A stretch of DNA of 12,885 bases from Polaromonas sp. (GTDB lineage Bacteria > Pseudomonadota > Gammaproteobacteria > Burkholderiales > Burkholderiaceae_C), in NCBI GenBank assembly GCA_026786065.1, contig JAJAYS010000216.1, positions 1 through 12,885 of the forward strand, read 5' to 3'. The position numbers and the translations under genes were made by a program. The notes under the pieces are model-generated. The model did not search any database and was not told the origin of the DNA. It was given only the letters and a program-made list of their open reading frames with translations. This document shows, piece by piece, positions 6,607 to 12,885 of this stretch; the stretch's first letter is position 1; each line of letters starts with the position of its first letter.

Positions 6607-7470
6607 TCAGCGTTTCGGGGGTTGAGCCACGTCGGCTGCGTCCAACAGCGGGACGCCGTACTCAACCAGAACCGCCTTGATTTCAGCCTGCTTAGAGTCG
6701 ATCAGCGACTCAACCTGCCGCTTCCACTCGGGCTCTCCATAGCGCACGCCCATGGCCATTTGGTAGTCGAACTGCACGCCGGGCTCAGACTTCAGCAAAA
6801 CCACCTTCAAGGGCACCGACTTGCTGCGCTTGGCAAAATAGCCAGCGATCGGCCCCCATACTATGGCGACATCAATCTTCCCGTTGGCCAGGTCTTTCTC
6901 GATGATTTCGCCTGGATACTGGCTCGGGTCCGCGTTCAATATCTGATAAGGCACCCCGCGTTCAACCAGGCCGTGTTTGTTCAGCCAGGCCGAGGCCGGC
7001 GAACGGTCGTACACGCCAATACGGAGCGTATCGAGTTTTGCCTTGTCAAGGCGCAGGAATTCGTCACCCGAAGTTACCTTGTCGAGCCCGATGCCAGTCG
7101 GAAAGACCATCGCATAGCTGGATCGGTAATAAGGCTTGGTGACCGACACCTGATCAAAACCGACCGGTATCCCGAGGACGATATCGCAGGGGTAATCCTG
7201 ATCCGGCAATTTAAAGCGCAGCGTGTTGCGGATAAAAGCCATCCGTTGTGGAAACGCGTAGTAGGTCACCGGCAGCCCGAGCGACTTGCCAAAAATTTCG
7301 GCAATGCGGTTTTCCAGCCCAGTGCCGTTGGTACTCGAAAAAGGGAGGTTGTTGGGATCCTGACAGACACGCAATGCTCTGCGCTCTAAGGGCTCGGCTT
7401 GCGCAAGGGCGCCCGAGGACAACGCGAGCAGCGCAAGCAAAGCCGGCAATGCAAGCCGCCAGCTCGTCAT
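6607..7470 (-). CDS. xoxJ: XoxJ/MoxJ-type periplasmic substrate-binding-like protein
   Basis: 287 residues. A signal peptide (about 1-23, RLALPALLALLALSSGALA) is followed by a two-lobed periplasmic binding protein fold. Family features are RVCQDPNNLPFSSTNGTGLE (Cys36), PCDIVLGIPVGFDQVSVT (Cys95), KPYYRSSYAMVF and KIDVAIVWGPIAGYFA. The sequence fits the quinoprotein dehydrogenase-associated putative ABC transporter substrate-binding family (TIGR03871, from memory), which includes MxaJ and XoxJ. XoxJ is thought to help activate or assemble XoxF rather than import a solute; no permease or ATPase gene is present here. Its start overlaps the stop of xoxG by 4 bp (ATGA), as expected for the xoxGJ pair. 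Confidence 0.9.
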   Translation of the reverse strand: MTSWRLALPALLALLALSSGALAQAEPLERRALRVCQDPNNLPFSSTNGTGLENRIAEIFGKSLGLPVTYYAFPQRMAFIRNTLRFKLPDQDYPCDIVLGIPVGFDQVSVTKPYYRSSYAMVFPTGIGLDKVTSGDEFLRLDKAKLDTLRIGVYDRSPASAWLNKHGLVERGVPYQILNADPSQYPGEIIEKDLANGKIDVAIVWGPIAGYFAKRSKSVPLKVVLLKSEPGVQFDYQMAMGVRYGEPEWKRQVESLIDSKQAEIKAVLVEYGVPLLDAADVAQPPKR

Positions 7471-7862
7471 GGCATCGTCTCAACTTTCGCTCGTGTGATG
7501 GCGCCGTCGGATCGACCCTTCAGGTACGCATAGAGGTGATCCATGTTGTCCATGACCCCCTTGTTCGTTCCAAAACTTTGCATGCCCTTTTCGAGTCGTC
7601 CTTCTCGTACTACTTTGACGAACTCGTCCTTGGTCAGAGTTTTCAGGCTGTTGATCAGTGAAGGCCCCACCATGCCTTCCTGGTTTGCGCCGTGGCAGCG
7701 GTCGCAGGAGGCGGCGCGCCAGGTGCGAAACCCTTCCATGGTGTTGGCATCTACCTTGTAGCCATCGACCACCTTGTACAACTCGGGTTTGGCTTGGCCG
7801 AACGCGGAGCCAGCCGTCACCAGCAAGAGACCCAGCATGGAATCGCGAAGCAGATGTTTCAT
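7467..7862 (-). CDS. xoxG: XoxG-type cytochrome c, electron acceptor of XoxF
   Basis: 131 residues from the ATG at 7862, which has AAAGGA about 9 nt upstream and gives a clean signal peptide (MKHLLRDSMLGLLLVTAGSAFG). The frame continues upstream to 7928, but that part is leader. One heme-binding CDRCH (Cys53, Cys56, His57) and Met94 in EKGMQSFG as probable sixth ligand define a single-heme class I cytochrome c. The core WRAASCDRCHGANQEGMVGPSL resembles XoxG/c-L-like cytochromes. In the periplasm it should take electrons from XoxF and pass them towards an oxidase. It begins the xoxG-xoxJ operon, is separated from gfa by a terminator and overlaps xoxJ by 4 bp. Other small quinoprotein-linked c-type cytochromes cannot be excluded. 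Confidence 0.85.
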   Translation of the reverse strand: MKHLLRDSMLGLLLVTAGSAFGQAKPELYKVVDGYKVDANTMEGFRTWRAASCDRCHGANQEGMVGPSLINSLKTLTKDEFVKVVREGRLEKGMQSFGTNKGVMDNMDHLYAYLKGRSDGAITRAKVETMP

Positions 7863-7926
7863 CTTTAGACAGTCCTTTGGGGTAAAGGGAGGGGCGGCAA
7901 TCTCACTGCGTATGTCGCCAGCTCCC

Positions 7927-7964
7927 AAAAAAGAGCGAAAGACCGGCCGCTTCCGTGCGGCCGG
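7927..7964 (-). terminator. Rho-independent terminator after gfa
   Basis: On the minus strand a perfect 8-bp stem CCGGCCGC / GCGGCCGG with a 6-nt loop is followed by TCTTTCGCTCTTTTTT. It begins about 15 nt after the gfa stop and ends 64 nt before the xoxG start, so it should end or attenuate the gfa transcript before xoxG. Confidence 0.85.
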
Positions 7965-7979
7965 AGCGAACTTGGAGTG

Positions 7980-8555
7980 TCAGCGGGCCACCGCCCCTGC
8001 AGCCTTTGCGGTATGGGTGGAGATGGCGTCCATCAAGGCGGGAGAAAGTGCATCGTAAGGCGGGAGATTGAGTTCCGTCAGCTTTGCCCGAATAGCCCCC
8101 ATGTCTTCGGGTTTGGCGCCCGATTCAATTACGGACGACACGAATGCAGCGAACTCTGGCGGAGCCCAGCCCGACTCGGCAGATCGCTCGGTGTGGATGA
8201 AGTCGAGGCCGTAGAACGCGTGTCCCTTGTTTTCGATTCGCCCGTACATGTGAACGCCGCACTCCTTGCAGGCGTGCCGTTGAATGGTTGACGTGGCATC
8301 GACGATGGAAAGTTTGTTTTCATTGGCGGTGACGCTAACGTTGTCGCGTGACACTACCGCGACCTGAGAAAACAGCGCGCCAGCCGGCTTCCAGCAGCGG
8401 GTGCAGCCGCATACATGGTTGTGCGCGCACTGACCCTTTACCGCTACCTCGACTTTGTTTTGCGCGCAGTCGCATTTCAGCGTGCCTCCGGCAAAGTTGC
8501 TAGCTGCTGGCTTGGCTCCGCCATCGACGGCTGGATGAATCTTGACATTGCTCAT
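7980..8555 (-). CDS. gfa: S-(hydroxymethyl)glutathione synthase (Gfa)
   Basis: 191 residues from the ATG at 8555, chosen over 8579 because GGAG (8564-8567) sits 8 nt upstream. The cysteine layout is that of the GFA zinc-binding fold: LKCDC (Cys28, Cys30), then [16 protein letters not shown] (Cys43, 49, 51, 54) and [13 protein letters not shown] (Cys96, Cys99). The length matches the family. Gfa binds glutathione and formaldehyde and is proposed to speed formation of S-hydroxymethylglutathione, the substrate of class III alcohol dehydrogenase. Its position downstream of xoxF fits removal of formaldehyde made by methanol oxidation. The dehydrogenase gene directly upstream is a deleted remnant, so the next step is not encoded here. 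It is a cytoplasmic protein without a signal peptide. Confidence 0.93.
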   Translation of the reverse strand: MSNVKIHPAVDGGAKPAASNFAGGTLKCDCAQNKVEVAVKGQCAHNHVCGCTRCWKPAGALFSQVAVVSRDNVSVTANENKLSIVDATSTIQRHACKECGVHMYGRIENKGHAFYGLDFIHTERSAESGWAPPEFAAFVSSVIESGAKPEDMGAIRAKLTELNLPPYDALSPALMDAISTHTAKAAGAVAR

Positions 8556-8685
8556 GATGAATGCTCCATAGTTAGACATGCGAACTGGCGGTGCGGCTGG
8601 GGCCGCGACCCGTTCTTTTTGATTTTCTTTTCCCCAGTAAAACTAGCGCCGCAATATGGCGAGTGCAGTCGGTTCTGAAACGGCA

Positions 8686-8882
8686 TCAAAACGCAACCAC
8701 CGAACGAATCGACTTGCCTTCCTGCATCAGCGTAAATGCGTCGTTAATTTTTTTCTAGGGGCACGACCTGCGTGATCAGGTCACCCGCATTGATCTTTCT
8801 TTCCATGTACCAATCAGCGATCTCGGGCACGCCGGTTCGCCCTCTCTCACCGCCTGTAAGCGACGGCTGCGCGCACATCCAT
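8686..8882 (-). pseudogene. Internally deleted and frameshifted class III alcohol dehydrogenase (S-(hydroxymethyl)glutathione dehydrogenase)
   Basis: An AGGAG site (8889-8893) 6 nt before an ATG (8882) starts MDVRAAVAY, the usual beginning of zinc-dependent class III alcohol dehydrogenase, but a stop follows at codon 12. In the next frame, from about 8856, the family's C-terminus appears: GERGRTGVPEIADWYM, ERKINAGDLITQVVPLEK and, after a one-base shift, INDAFTLMQEGKSIRSVVAF with its TGA at 8686-8688. The shift falls in a run of seven A (plus-strand T 8748-8754), where six would keep the frame. About 65 of roughly 370 codons remain, so about 0.9 kb of the middle, including the zinc and NAD regions, is gone. 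The poly-A shift alone could be a sequencing error, but the deletion could not. It was probably the partner of gfa (flhA/frmA type). Confidence 0.85.
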
Positions 8883-8909
8883 TTGAAACTCCTGTATCTC
8901 TGCTGGAAG

Positions 8910-8944
8910 GTCGGGGCTCTTTACACAACCCCGACGCCTTTTTT
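8910..8944. other. Hairpin in the leader of the dehydrogenase remnant; terminator-like on the plus strand
   Basis: GTCGGGG (8910-8916) and CCCCGAC (8929-8935) form a 7-bp stem with a 12-nt loop. On the plus strand it is followed by GCC and six T, like a Rho-independent terminator, yet no plus-strand gene lies upstream. On the minus strand the same stem sits about 17 nt before the ribosome binding site of the broken dehydrogenase. It may be a leader structure or a stop for antisense transcripts. Confidence 0.5.
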
Positions 8945-8984
8945 CGGATGGGGCGTGGCGGTCGCGCCGACAGGGCGCTGGTGT

Positions 8985-9013
8985 AAAACGCCCAGCCAAC
9001 ATGGCCGGGCGTT
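8985..9013 (-). terminator. Rho-independent terminator after xoxF
   Basis: On the minus strand, 27 nt after the xoxF stop, AACGCCC pairs with GGGCGTT (7 bp). The stem is extended by GGC/GCC past one mismatch, with a 5-nt loop, and it ends in TTTT. The T-run is short, so some read-through into the gfa region is possible. Confidence 0.7.
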
Positions 9014-9039
9014 GTAAGTCAGCCTGCGCCGGGACCGAG

Positions 9040-10863
9040 TCAGTTAGGCAGTGCGAAAACTGTCAGTGACCCACCCAGCTCGGTGTATTGGCTCAATTCC
9101 TTGTAGCCTCCCACCGCGCCAAGACCGTCGGCATCTTTCTCAAGACCGGCTGCCATGCCGATCCCGGCCCAGCCACCAATGCCGGAGTAGACCCCGATGT
9201 ACTGCTTGCCCTTGTGCTGGTAAGAGAACACGTTTCCGATGATCCCTGAAGGCGTTTTGAACTTGAACAGCTCCTTGTTGATGTCCTTCGCATCGACGCA
9301 TTTCAAATAGCCTTCCAGGGTTCCGTAGCATGACAAACCACCGGCGGTATTCAGAGACCCGCTCCAGACCGAAAATTTCTCGGCTTTGCTTTGCACGATC
9401 TTGCCGGTGCCGGCGTCCCAGGTTATGAAATTACCCATGCCACCGTGGCTTCCTTTTGCGGGGTACATGGACAAGGTGGCCCCGACATAAGGTTGTCCGG
9501 CGACGTAATCGACCTTGAACGGCTCATAGTCCATGCAGACATGGTTGGTCGGCACGTAGAACAGCTTGGTGTTCGGGTCGTAGGAAGCAGGTTGCTGGTC
9601 TTTGGTGCCAAGCGCGGCAGGGCAAATTCCTTTGGTGTTGACGTCCGGTCCGCCCTGAGCGGTAGAGAACTCCTTGACGACCTGCGGCCGGCCGGTCTTC
9701 ATATCGACATGGGTGGCCCAGTTAACTTTCGGGTCGAATTTCTCGGCCACAAGCAGTGCGCCTGTGACGCGGTCCAGCGTGTAGCCGAATCCATTGCGGT
9801 CGAAATGCACCAAGGCTTTGGTCGGCTTTCCCTTGACGTTGATGTCGGCCAGGATCATCTCGTTGACGCCGTCGAAGTCCCATTCATCAAACGGGGTCAT
9901 CTGATAAACCCATTTTGCTTTGCCGGTATCGACGTCCCGCGCGAAGATCGTCATCGACCATTTGTTGTCGCCCGGGCGTTGAGCCGGGTTCCAGGTCGAG
10001 GGGTTACCGGTGCCGTAGTACACCAGGTTCAAGGCCTTGTCGTAGCTGAACCAGCCCCAGGTGGTTCCTCCACCGATCTTCCATTGATCTCCCTTCCAGG
10101 TTTTGAGGGACGAGTCCTTGCCGACCGGCTTCATCGCACCATCGGTCCAGGTCATTGTGGTGTCAGGATCCATCAGCATTTCAGCGTCGGGGCCGACGCT
10201 GTAACCCTTCCACGCCAGCTTGCCGTCAGACAGGTTGTAGGCGGCCAAGAATCCCCGGACGCCCCACTCGCCGCCGCTGATGCCGGTAATGACCTTGTCC
10301 TTGAAGATGTGGGGCGCATTGGTGTTGACAGCGCCAGTTTTAGGATCTCCGTTCTTGACGCTCCACAAGACCTTCCCGGTTTTTGAATCCAGCGCGACCA
10401 GCATGCTGTCGGCCTGCTGCAGGATGACTTTGCCTTCCGCATAGGCCACTCCTCGATTGACCGTGTCGCAGCACATTTGAGGGATGACCGCAGGATCCTG
10501 CTTCGGCTCGTACTTCCACAAGATTTTTTGGGTATCGAGATCCACCGCGAAGACCTTGTTCGGGAAGGGCGAGTGCAGGTACATCTTGCCGTCAACGACC
10601 AGCGGCGAGCCCTCATGACCGCGCAGCACCCCGGTGGAGAAGGTCCAGGCAACCTGCATCTTGCCCACATTGCCCTTGTTGATCTGATTGAGCTTGCTGT
10701 AGCGCTGGTTGTACATGTCGCCGGCCTGCATCGCCCAGTTCTTGGAGTCAGCGATGTTTTTTTCAACGTCCGCATTGGCTAGGGCCATGCCCGGCGCGGC
10801 AAGAAGGCCTACCAACAGATGCAATCCGAAAGGTTTAAGGGATTGCCATAACGAAATTCGCAT
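9040..10863 (-). CDS. xoxF: Lanthanide-dependent PQQ methanol dehydrogenase XoxF
   Basis: 607 residues from the ATG at 10863, chosen over 10875 because GGAG lies 6 nt upstream. The signal peptide ends near Ala29 (AAPGMALA). The rest is an eight-bladed PQQ beta-propeller. Visible active-site elements are the vicinal disulfide Cys131-Cys132 ([11 protein letters not shown]), Glu199 (SGGEWGVRG), Asn287 ([11 protein letters not shown]) and catalytic Asp329 in [10 protein letters not shown]. Asp331, two residues on, is the extra acidic ligand that marks lanthanide-binding XoxF; calcium-type MxaF has alanine there. The enzyme oxidises methanol in the periplasm using PQQ and a light lanthanide and passes electrons to XoxG. 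Resemblance is closest to clade XoxF5 (from memory). No mxaF or mxaI is present. A terminator follows, and a long regulatory region separates it from a divergent regulator. Confidence 0.96.
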   Translation of the reverse strand: MRISLWQSLKPFGLHLLVGLLAAPGMALANADVEKNIADSKNWAMQAGDMYNQRYSKLNQINKGNVGKMQVAWTFSTGVLRGHEGSPLVVDGKMYLHSPFPNKVFAVDLDTQKILWKYEPKQDPAVIPQMCCDTVNRGVAYAEGKVILQQADSMLVALDSKTGKVLWSVKNGDPKTGAVNTNAPHIFKDKVITGISGGEWGVRGFLAAYNLSDGKLAWKGYSVGPDAEMLMDPDTTMTWTDGAMKPVGKDSSLKTWKGDQWKIGGGTTWGWFSYDKALNLVYYGTGNPSTWNPAQRPGDNKWSMTIFARDVDTGKAKWVYQMTPFDEWDFDGVNEMILADINVKGKPTKALVHFDRNGFGYTLDRVTGALLVAEKFDPKVNWATHVDMKTGRPQVVKEFSTAQGGPDVNTKGICPAALGTKDQQPASYDPNTKLFYVPTNHVCMDYEPFKVDYVAGQPYVGATLSMYPAKGSHGGMGNFITWDAGTGKIVQSKAEKFSVWSGSLNTAGGLSCYGTLEGYLKCVDAKDINKELFKFKTPSGIIGNVFSYQHKGKQYIGVYSGIGGWAGIGMAAGLEKDADGLGAVGGYKELSQYTELGGSLTVFALPN

Positions 10864-11048
10864 AGAAGTCTCCATGTGGTTGTTGCTTCGAACTGGTAAC
10901 GGGTTTCCGGGCTGCTTGCGAACGTTTGCCTGTACGTCGTACCGCTCTCGATCTCAGAGCCCAGTGCGTCTGGGTAGCAACTTTTGAACCCGCTTTAGAC
11001 AAGAGCCGAAGTCGACGTGTTGCGCTATGGATGGTGCTGACACGCTGG

Positions 11049-11064
11049 CGCAGCTGGTTTGCCA
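11049..11064 (-). promoter_or_regulatory. Candidate sigma-54 (-24/-12) promoter for xoxF
   Basis: The minus strand reads TGGCAAACCAGCTGCG. It matches the sigma-54 consensus TGGCACG-N4-TTGCW at TGGCA and TGC, with the required GG to GC spacing. Transcription would start near 11038, giving a leader of about 175 nt before xoxF. The divergent sigma-54 activator gene supports it. Short motifs like this also occur by chance. Confidence 0.4.
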
Positions 11065-11190
11065 ATGAAGCGCGAGTGCGCGGGTCGCTCGAGAAGCTGG
11101 GCGCCTGGGAATACCCGGATAGGGAAAGCACAGAAGAAAGGGTGCCGCCAGACGTCGCGTTGGCAATGCTCTGATGGGGGTGTGGTGTGT

Positions 11191-11203
11191 TGTAGCGCCT
11201 ACA
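11191..11203. promoter_or_regulatory. Palindrome TGTAG-CGC-CTACA, possible enhancer site
   Basis: Perfect 5-bp arms around a 3-bp centre. Its centre lies about 140 bp upstream of the candidate sigma-54 promoter, a normal distance for an upstream activating sequence. Its centre is 25 bp from that of the next palindrome. Confidence 0.4.
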
Positions 11204-11215
11204 GGCCGTAGAACG

Positions 11216-11228
11216 GGACACAGTGTCC
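11216..11228. promoter_or_regulatory. Palindrome GGACAC-A-GTGTCC, possible enhancer site
   Basis: Perfect 6-bp arms around a single base. Its centre is about 165 bp upstream of the candidate sigma-54 promoter. Together with the palindrome at 11191 it could form a paired binding site for the Fis-type DNA-binding domain of the AcoR-like regulator. That link is inferred. Confidence 0.45.
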
Positions 11229-11566
11229 GGAGTTCTTACAGGCCTGCGTTGTGAGGCGGCTAAGCAGCTGGCGCTTCACAGACAGAGCCATGCGGTATGC
11301 GAAGCGGAAAGCACGGCTTTGGCACTCCGGCCTGCTTTGCCCGCATGCCGGGGAGAAGTTCGGTGCAAGTCAAGATAGTCGTTGTCTGAATCATGCAGAG
11401 AGCGGCTGTCTTTCGGTGACGCCCGAAGCTGCGTCGATCCATTCGGCGCACCCCATGCGGTTAACACTTTGTGTCGTAATTGAAGCAGGGTGTTTGCGGC
11501 GGGCACCAGCGGTCTTATGGATTGGATGGGGCAGCGCCGAAAAGGAGGTCAAATTTTCCTGTCATT

Positions 11567-11586
11567 GCGTAAGGCATGTCTTACGC
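11567..11586. repeat. Inverted repeat GCGTAAG-N6-CTTACGC
   Basis: Perfect 7-bp arms separated by GCATGT, about 150 bp before the regulator start. It could be an operator or an RNA hairpin. No T-run follows, so it is not a typical terminator. Confidence 0.5.
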
Positions 11587-11738
11587 TGGTTGGTTTCTCC
11601 ACTGAAGTGTTGCTCGACCATCACGCAGGGAGAGCGACTGGAGAGTGTTGTGCGGGAAATCCCGGTGGCATCCTGGCGCTACCTGAATGAACCTACAGCA
11701 TTAACCGAAGTGATGCATAGAGAAAAAGGCCGATACCG

Positions 11739-12885
11739 ATGATTCCAGACACCAGCCAGCACGCGCATCGAATAATGAAGCAGGTGCATGGTGGATTGCG
11801 CGAGCATGAAGGCAGCGTGGTGACGGAGTCTTGGCGCCGCTGTATCGATTCCTACCGCCTGAATCCGGCGAAGCCGCGCGTGCCGGAGTGCGTCGGCCGC
11901 ATCGACCTGAAAGACCGGCGCAACCGGCTGGCGGACCTTATTGAGTGCGCCAAGCACGAGATGACCATCCTCTATCAGCAGCTTGGCGACCTCGAATCGG
12001 CTGTCGTACTCACCGACACCGAAGGGGCGATCGTGCACCTCGTGTCCTCACCAAATTTCGCTGCAGATGCCCGGCCTCTGGGCTTGCGGCCAGGGGGAAT
12101 CTGGAGCGAGGAAATGGCGGGCACCAACGGCATGGGCACCTGCCTGGCTGCGGGAAGCCCGGTGTGGGTCCACCGTGAGGATCATTTCTTTTCCAGGCTG
12201 GCCCAGCTGACCTGCTCGGCAGTGCCGGTTTACGACCCTTCCGGCGAGATCGCTGCGGTGCTTGACGTCAGCAGCCGTTCCACCGTGATGCAACAGCACC
12301 TGCTGGTGATGCTCGGCATGACGGCGCGCATGATCGAGAACCGCCTGATCGATCGCTGCTTCAGCAACGCGCATCCGCTGCATTTTCACAGCCGCCCGGA
12401 GTTTGTTTTTACGCTGCATGAGGGCAAGCTGGCGGTCGACGGCGACGGTCGGGTTCTGGCGGCCAACCGCAGCGCGCTGTTCCAGCTGGGCTTGACCTCC
12501 ATGAATGAAATCCGGTCCCGACGCGTCGAGGATTTGTTTGCAAGCTCGCTGGACGACATTCTGGAGCGCAGCACCTTGTCCAGCTTCCATCCGGTCGTGA
12601 CCTATCACGCCAATGCAACGCTGCGGTTTTTTGCGGTGGCTCAGCGGCCGGCAGAACCTGCCGCGCCTTGCTCTGCTGCATCGCTGGTGCCCCATGCGCT
12701 TCGCGCGGTAGCGCCGCAAAGTAACACTGCAGCCACGCTGGCCCGGGCGCCCGATCCAGCCTTGCTTGCGCATGCGAAGCAGAACACGTTCAAGGACGCG
12801 CGGCTGGTGGACCAGCTGCACACTGCATGCCGCGTGATTGCGCGGCAAACGCCCGTTTTGCTTTGCGGCGAAACCGGCGCCGGCA
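11739..12885 (+). CDS. AcoR-like sigma-54-dependent transcriptional activator, N-terminal part cut by window edge
   Basis: 382 codons from the ATG at 11739 (AAAGG 8 nt upstream) are open to the right edge. A helical N-terminus with VVTESWRRCIDSYRL leads into a GAF-type sensor domain (about 85-200) with SAVVLTDTEGAIVHLV, PGGIWSEEMAGTNGMGTCLA, then EDHFFSRLAQLTCSAVPVYD and AAVLDVSS, the pattern of AcoR/acetoin-catabolism-type activators. A PAS-like linker (about 225-300) follows. The frame ends inside the AAA+ domain at VLLCGETGAG, the Walker A loop, so the GAFTGA motif and Fis-type helix-turn-helix lie outside the window. Such proteins bind upstream sites and use ATP to open sigma-54 promoters in response to a small molecule. 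Its position divergent from xoxF suggests it controls methanol oxidation; the signal is unknown. Confidence 0.88.
   Translation, partial: MIPDTSQHAHRIMKQVHGGLREHEGSVVTESWRRCIDSYRLNPAKPRVPECVGRIDLKDRRNRLADLIECAKHEMTILYQQLGDLESAVVLTDTEGAIVHLVSSPNFAADARPLGLRPGGIWSEEMAGTNGMGTCLAAGSPVWVHREDHFFSRLAQLTCSAVPVYDPSGEIAAVLDVSSRSTVMQQHLLVMLGMTARMIENRLIDRCFSNAHPLHFHSRPEFVFTLHEGKLAVDGDGRVLAANRSALFQLGLTSMNEIRSRRVEDLFASSLDDILERSTLSSFHPVVTYHANATLRFFAVAQRPAEPAAPCSAASLVPHALRAVAPQSNTAATLARAPDPALLAHAKQNTFKDARLVDQLHTACRVIARQTPVLLCGETGAG

Larger units (their letters stand above)
10864..11738. other. Long intergenic region between xoxF and the divergent regulator
   Basis: About 875 bp without a convincing gene. Open frames here (for example plus 11251-11742) give protein-unlike translations and no recognised family. 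It holds a possible -24/-12 promoter facing xoxF (11049-11064), two short palindromes (11191-11203 and 11216-11228) and an inverted repeat near the regulator (11567-11586). No tRNA, known riboswitch or mobile element was seen. Confidence 0.7.

Noticed and set aside
9391-10386. Plus-strand open frame of 331 codons antisense to xoxF
   Set aside because: The minus strand encodes an unmistakable XoxF; the antisense frame is a codon-bias shadow.
11320-11336. TGGCACTCCGGCCTGCT as a plus-strand sigma-54 promoter for the regulator
   Set aside because: The GG to GC spacing is one base too long, and sigma-54 promoters rarely tolerate that.
11251-11742. Plus-strand open frame of 163 codons before the regulator
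   Set aside because: No recognisable motif, no good ribosome binding site, protein-unlike composition, and it overlaps the start of the AcoR-like gene in another frame.
12048-12848. Minus-strand open frame of 266 codons at the right edge
   Set aside because: Antisense to the AcoR-like GAF/AAA+ protein, which has clear family motifs and stays open to the window edge.

Overview
This GC-rich window looks like a chromosomal piece of a methylotrophic betaproteobacterium, most likely Burkholderiales. That assignment is inferred from gene content: a selenoneine-type senA/senB pair, a lanthanide-type methanol dehydrogenase (xoxF, xoxG, xoxJ), glutathione-linked formaldehyde activation (gfa) and a quinoprotein-associated SoxYZ-like relay module. 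No rRNA, tRNA, CRISPR array, insertion sequence or phage gene was seen.

Layout. Positions 1-131 (minus strand) hold the first codons of senB, cut by the left edge. senA (157-1425, plus) is divergent from it. A minus-strand block follows (3885-1537): a lipoprotein metallo-hydrolase with a degraded zinc motif, a SoxYZ-like carrier and a thioredoxin-like protein. A plus-strand gene for a small secreted protein (4023-4583) starts divergently from the metallo-hydrolase and runs convergently into a second minus-strand block. That block (7862-4595) encodes cytochrome c XoxG, binding protein XoxJ, two secreted proteins of unknown function and a second SoxYZ-like carrier, with 4-bp overlaps or short gaps. 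Upstream of it, and also minus-strand, lie gfa (8555-7980), the deleted remnant of a class III (glutathione-dependent formaldehyde) alcohol dehydrogenase (8882-8686) and xoxF (10863-9040). Hairpin terminators follow xoxF and gfa. An intergenic region of about 875 bp then separates xoxF from a divergent AcoR-like sigma-54 enhancer-binding regulator (from 11739), cut by the right edge at its Walker A motif.

How it fits together. XoxF should oxidise methanol to formaldehyde in the periplasm and pass electrons to XoxG, with XoxJ as accessory protein. Gfa would help formaldehyde react with glutathione, but the dehydrogenase expected next is broken here and must be supplied elsewhere or bypassed. 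The two SoxYZ-like proteins each have exactly one cysteine, in a Gly-Gly-Cys arm. Together with the CPFC thioredoxin-like protein and the MBL-fold lipoprotein they suggest a covalent thiol-carrier relay beside the quinoprotein system; its substrate is unknown. A -24/-12-like site and two palindromes upstream of xoxF suggest that the AcoR-like regulator controls xoxF. The sen genes are probably an unrelated neighbouring locus.

Three items are easily missed: the two edge-truncated genes (senB and the AcoR-like regulator), which have no stop codon in the window, and the dehydrogenase remnant.
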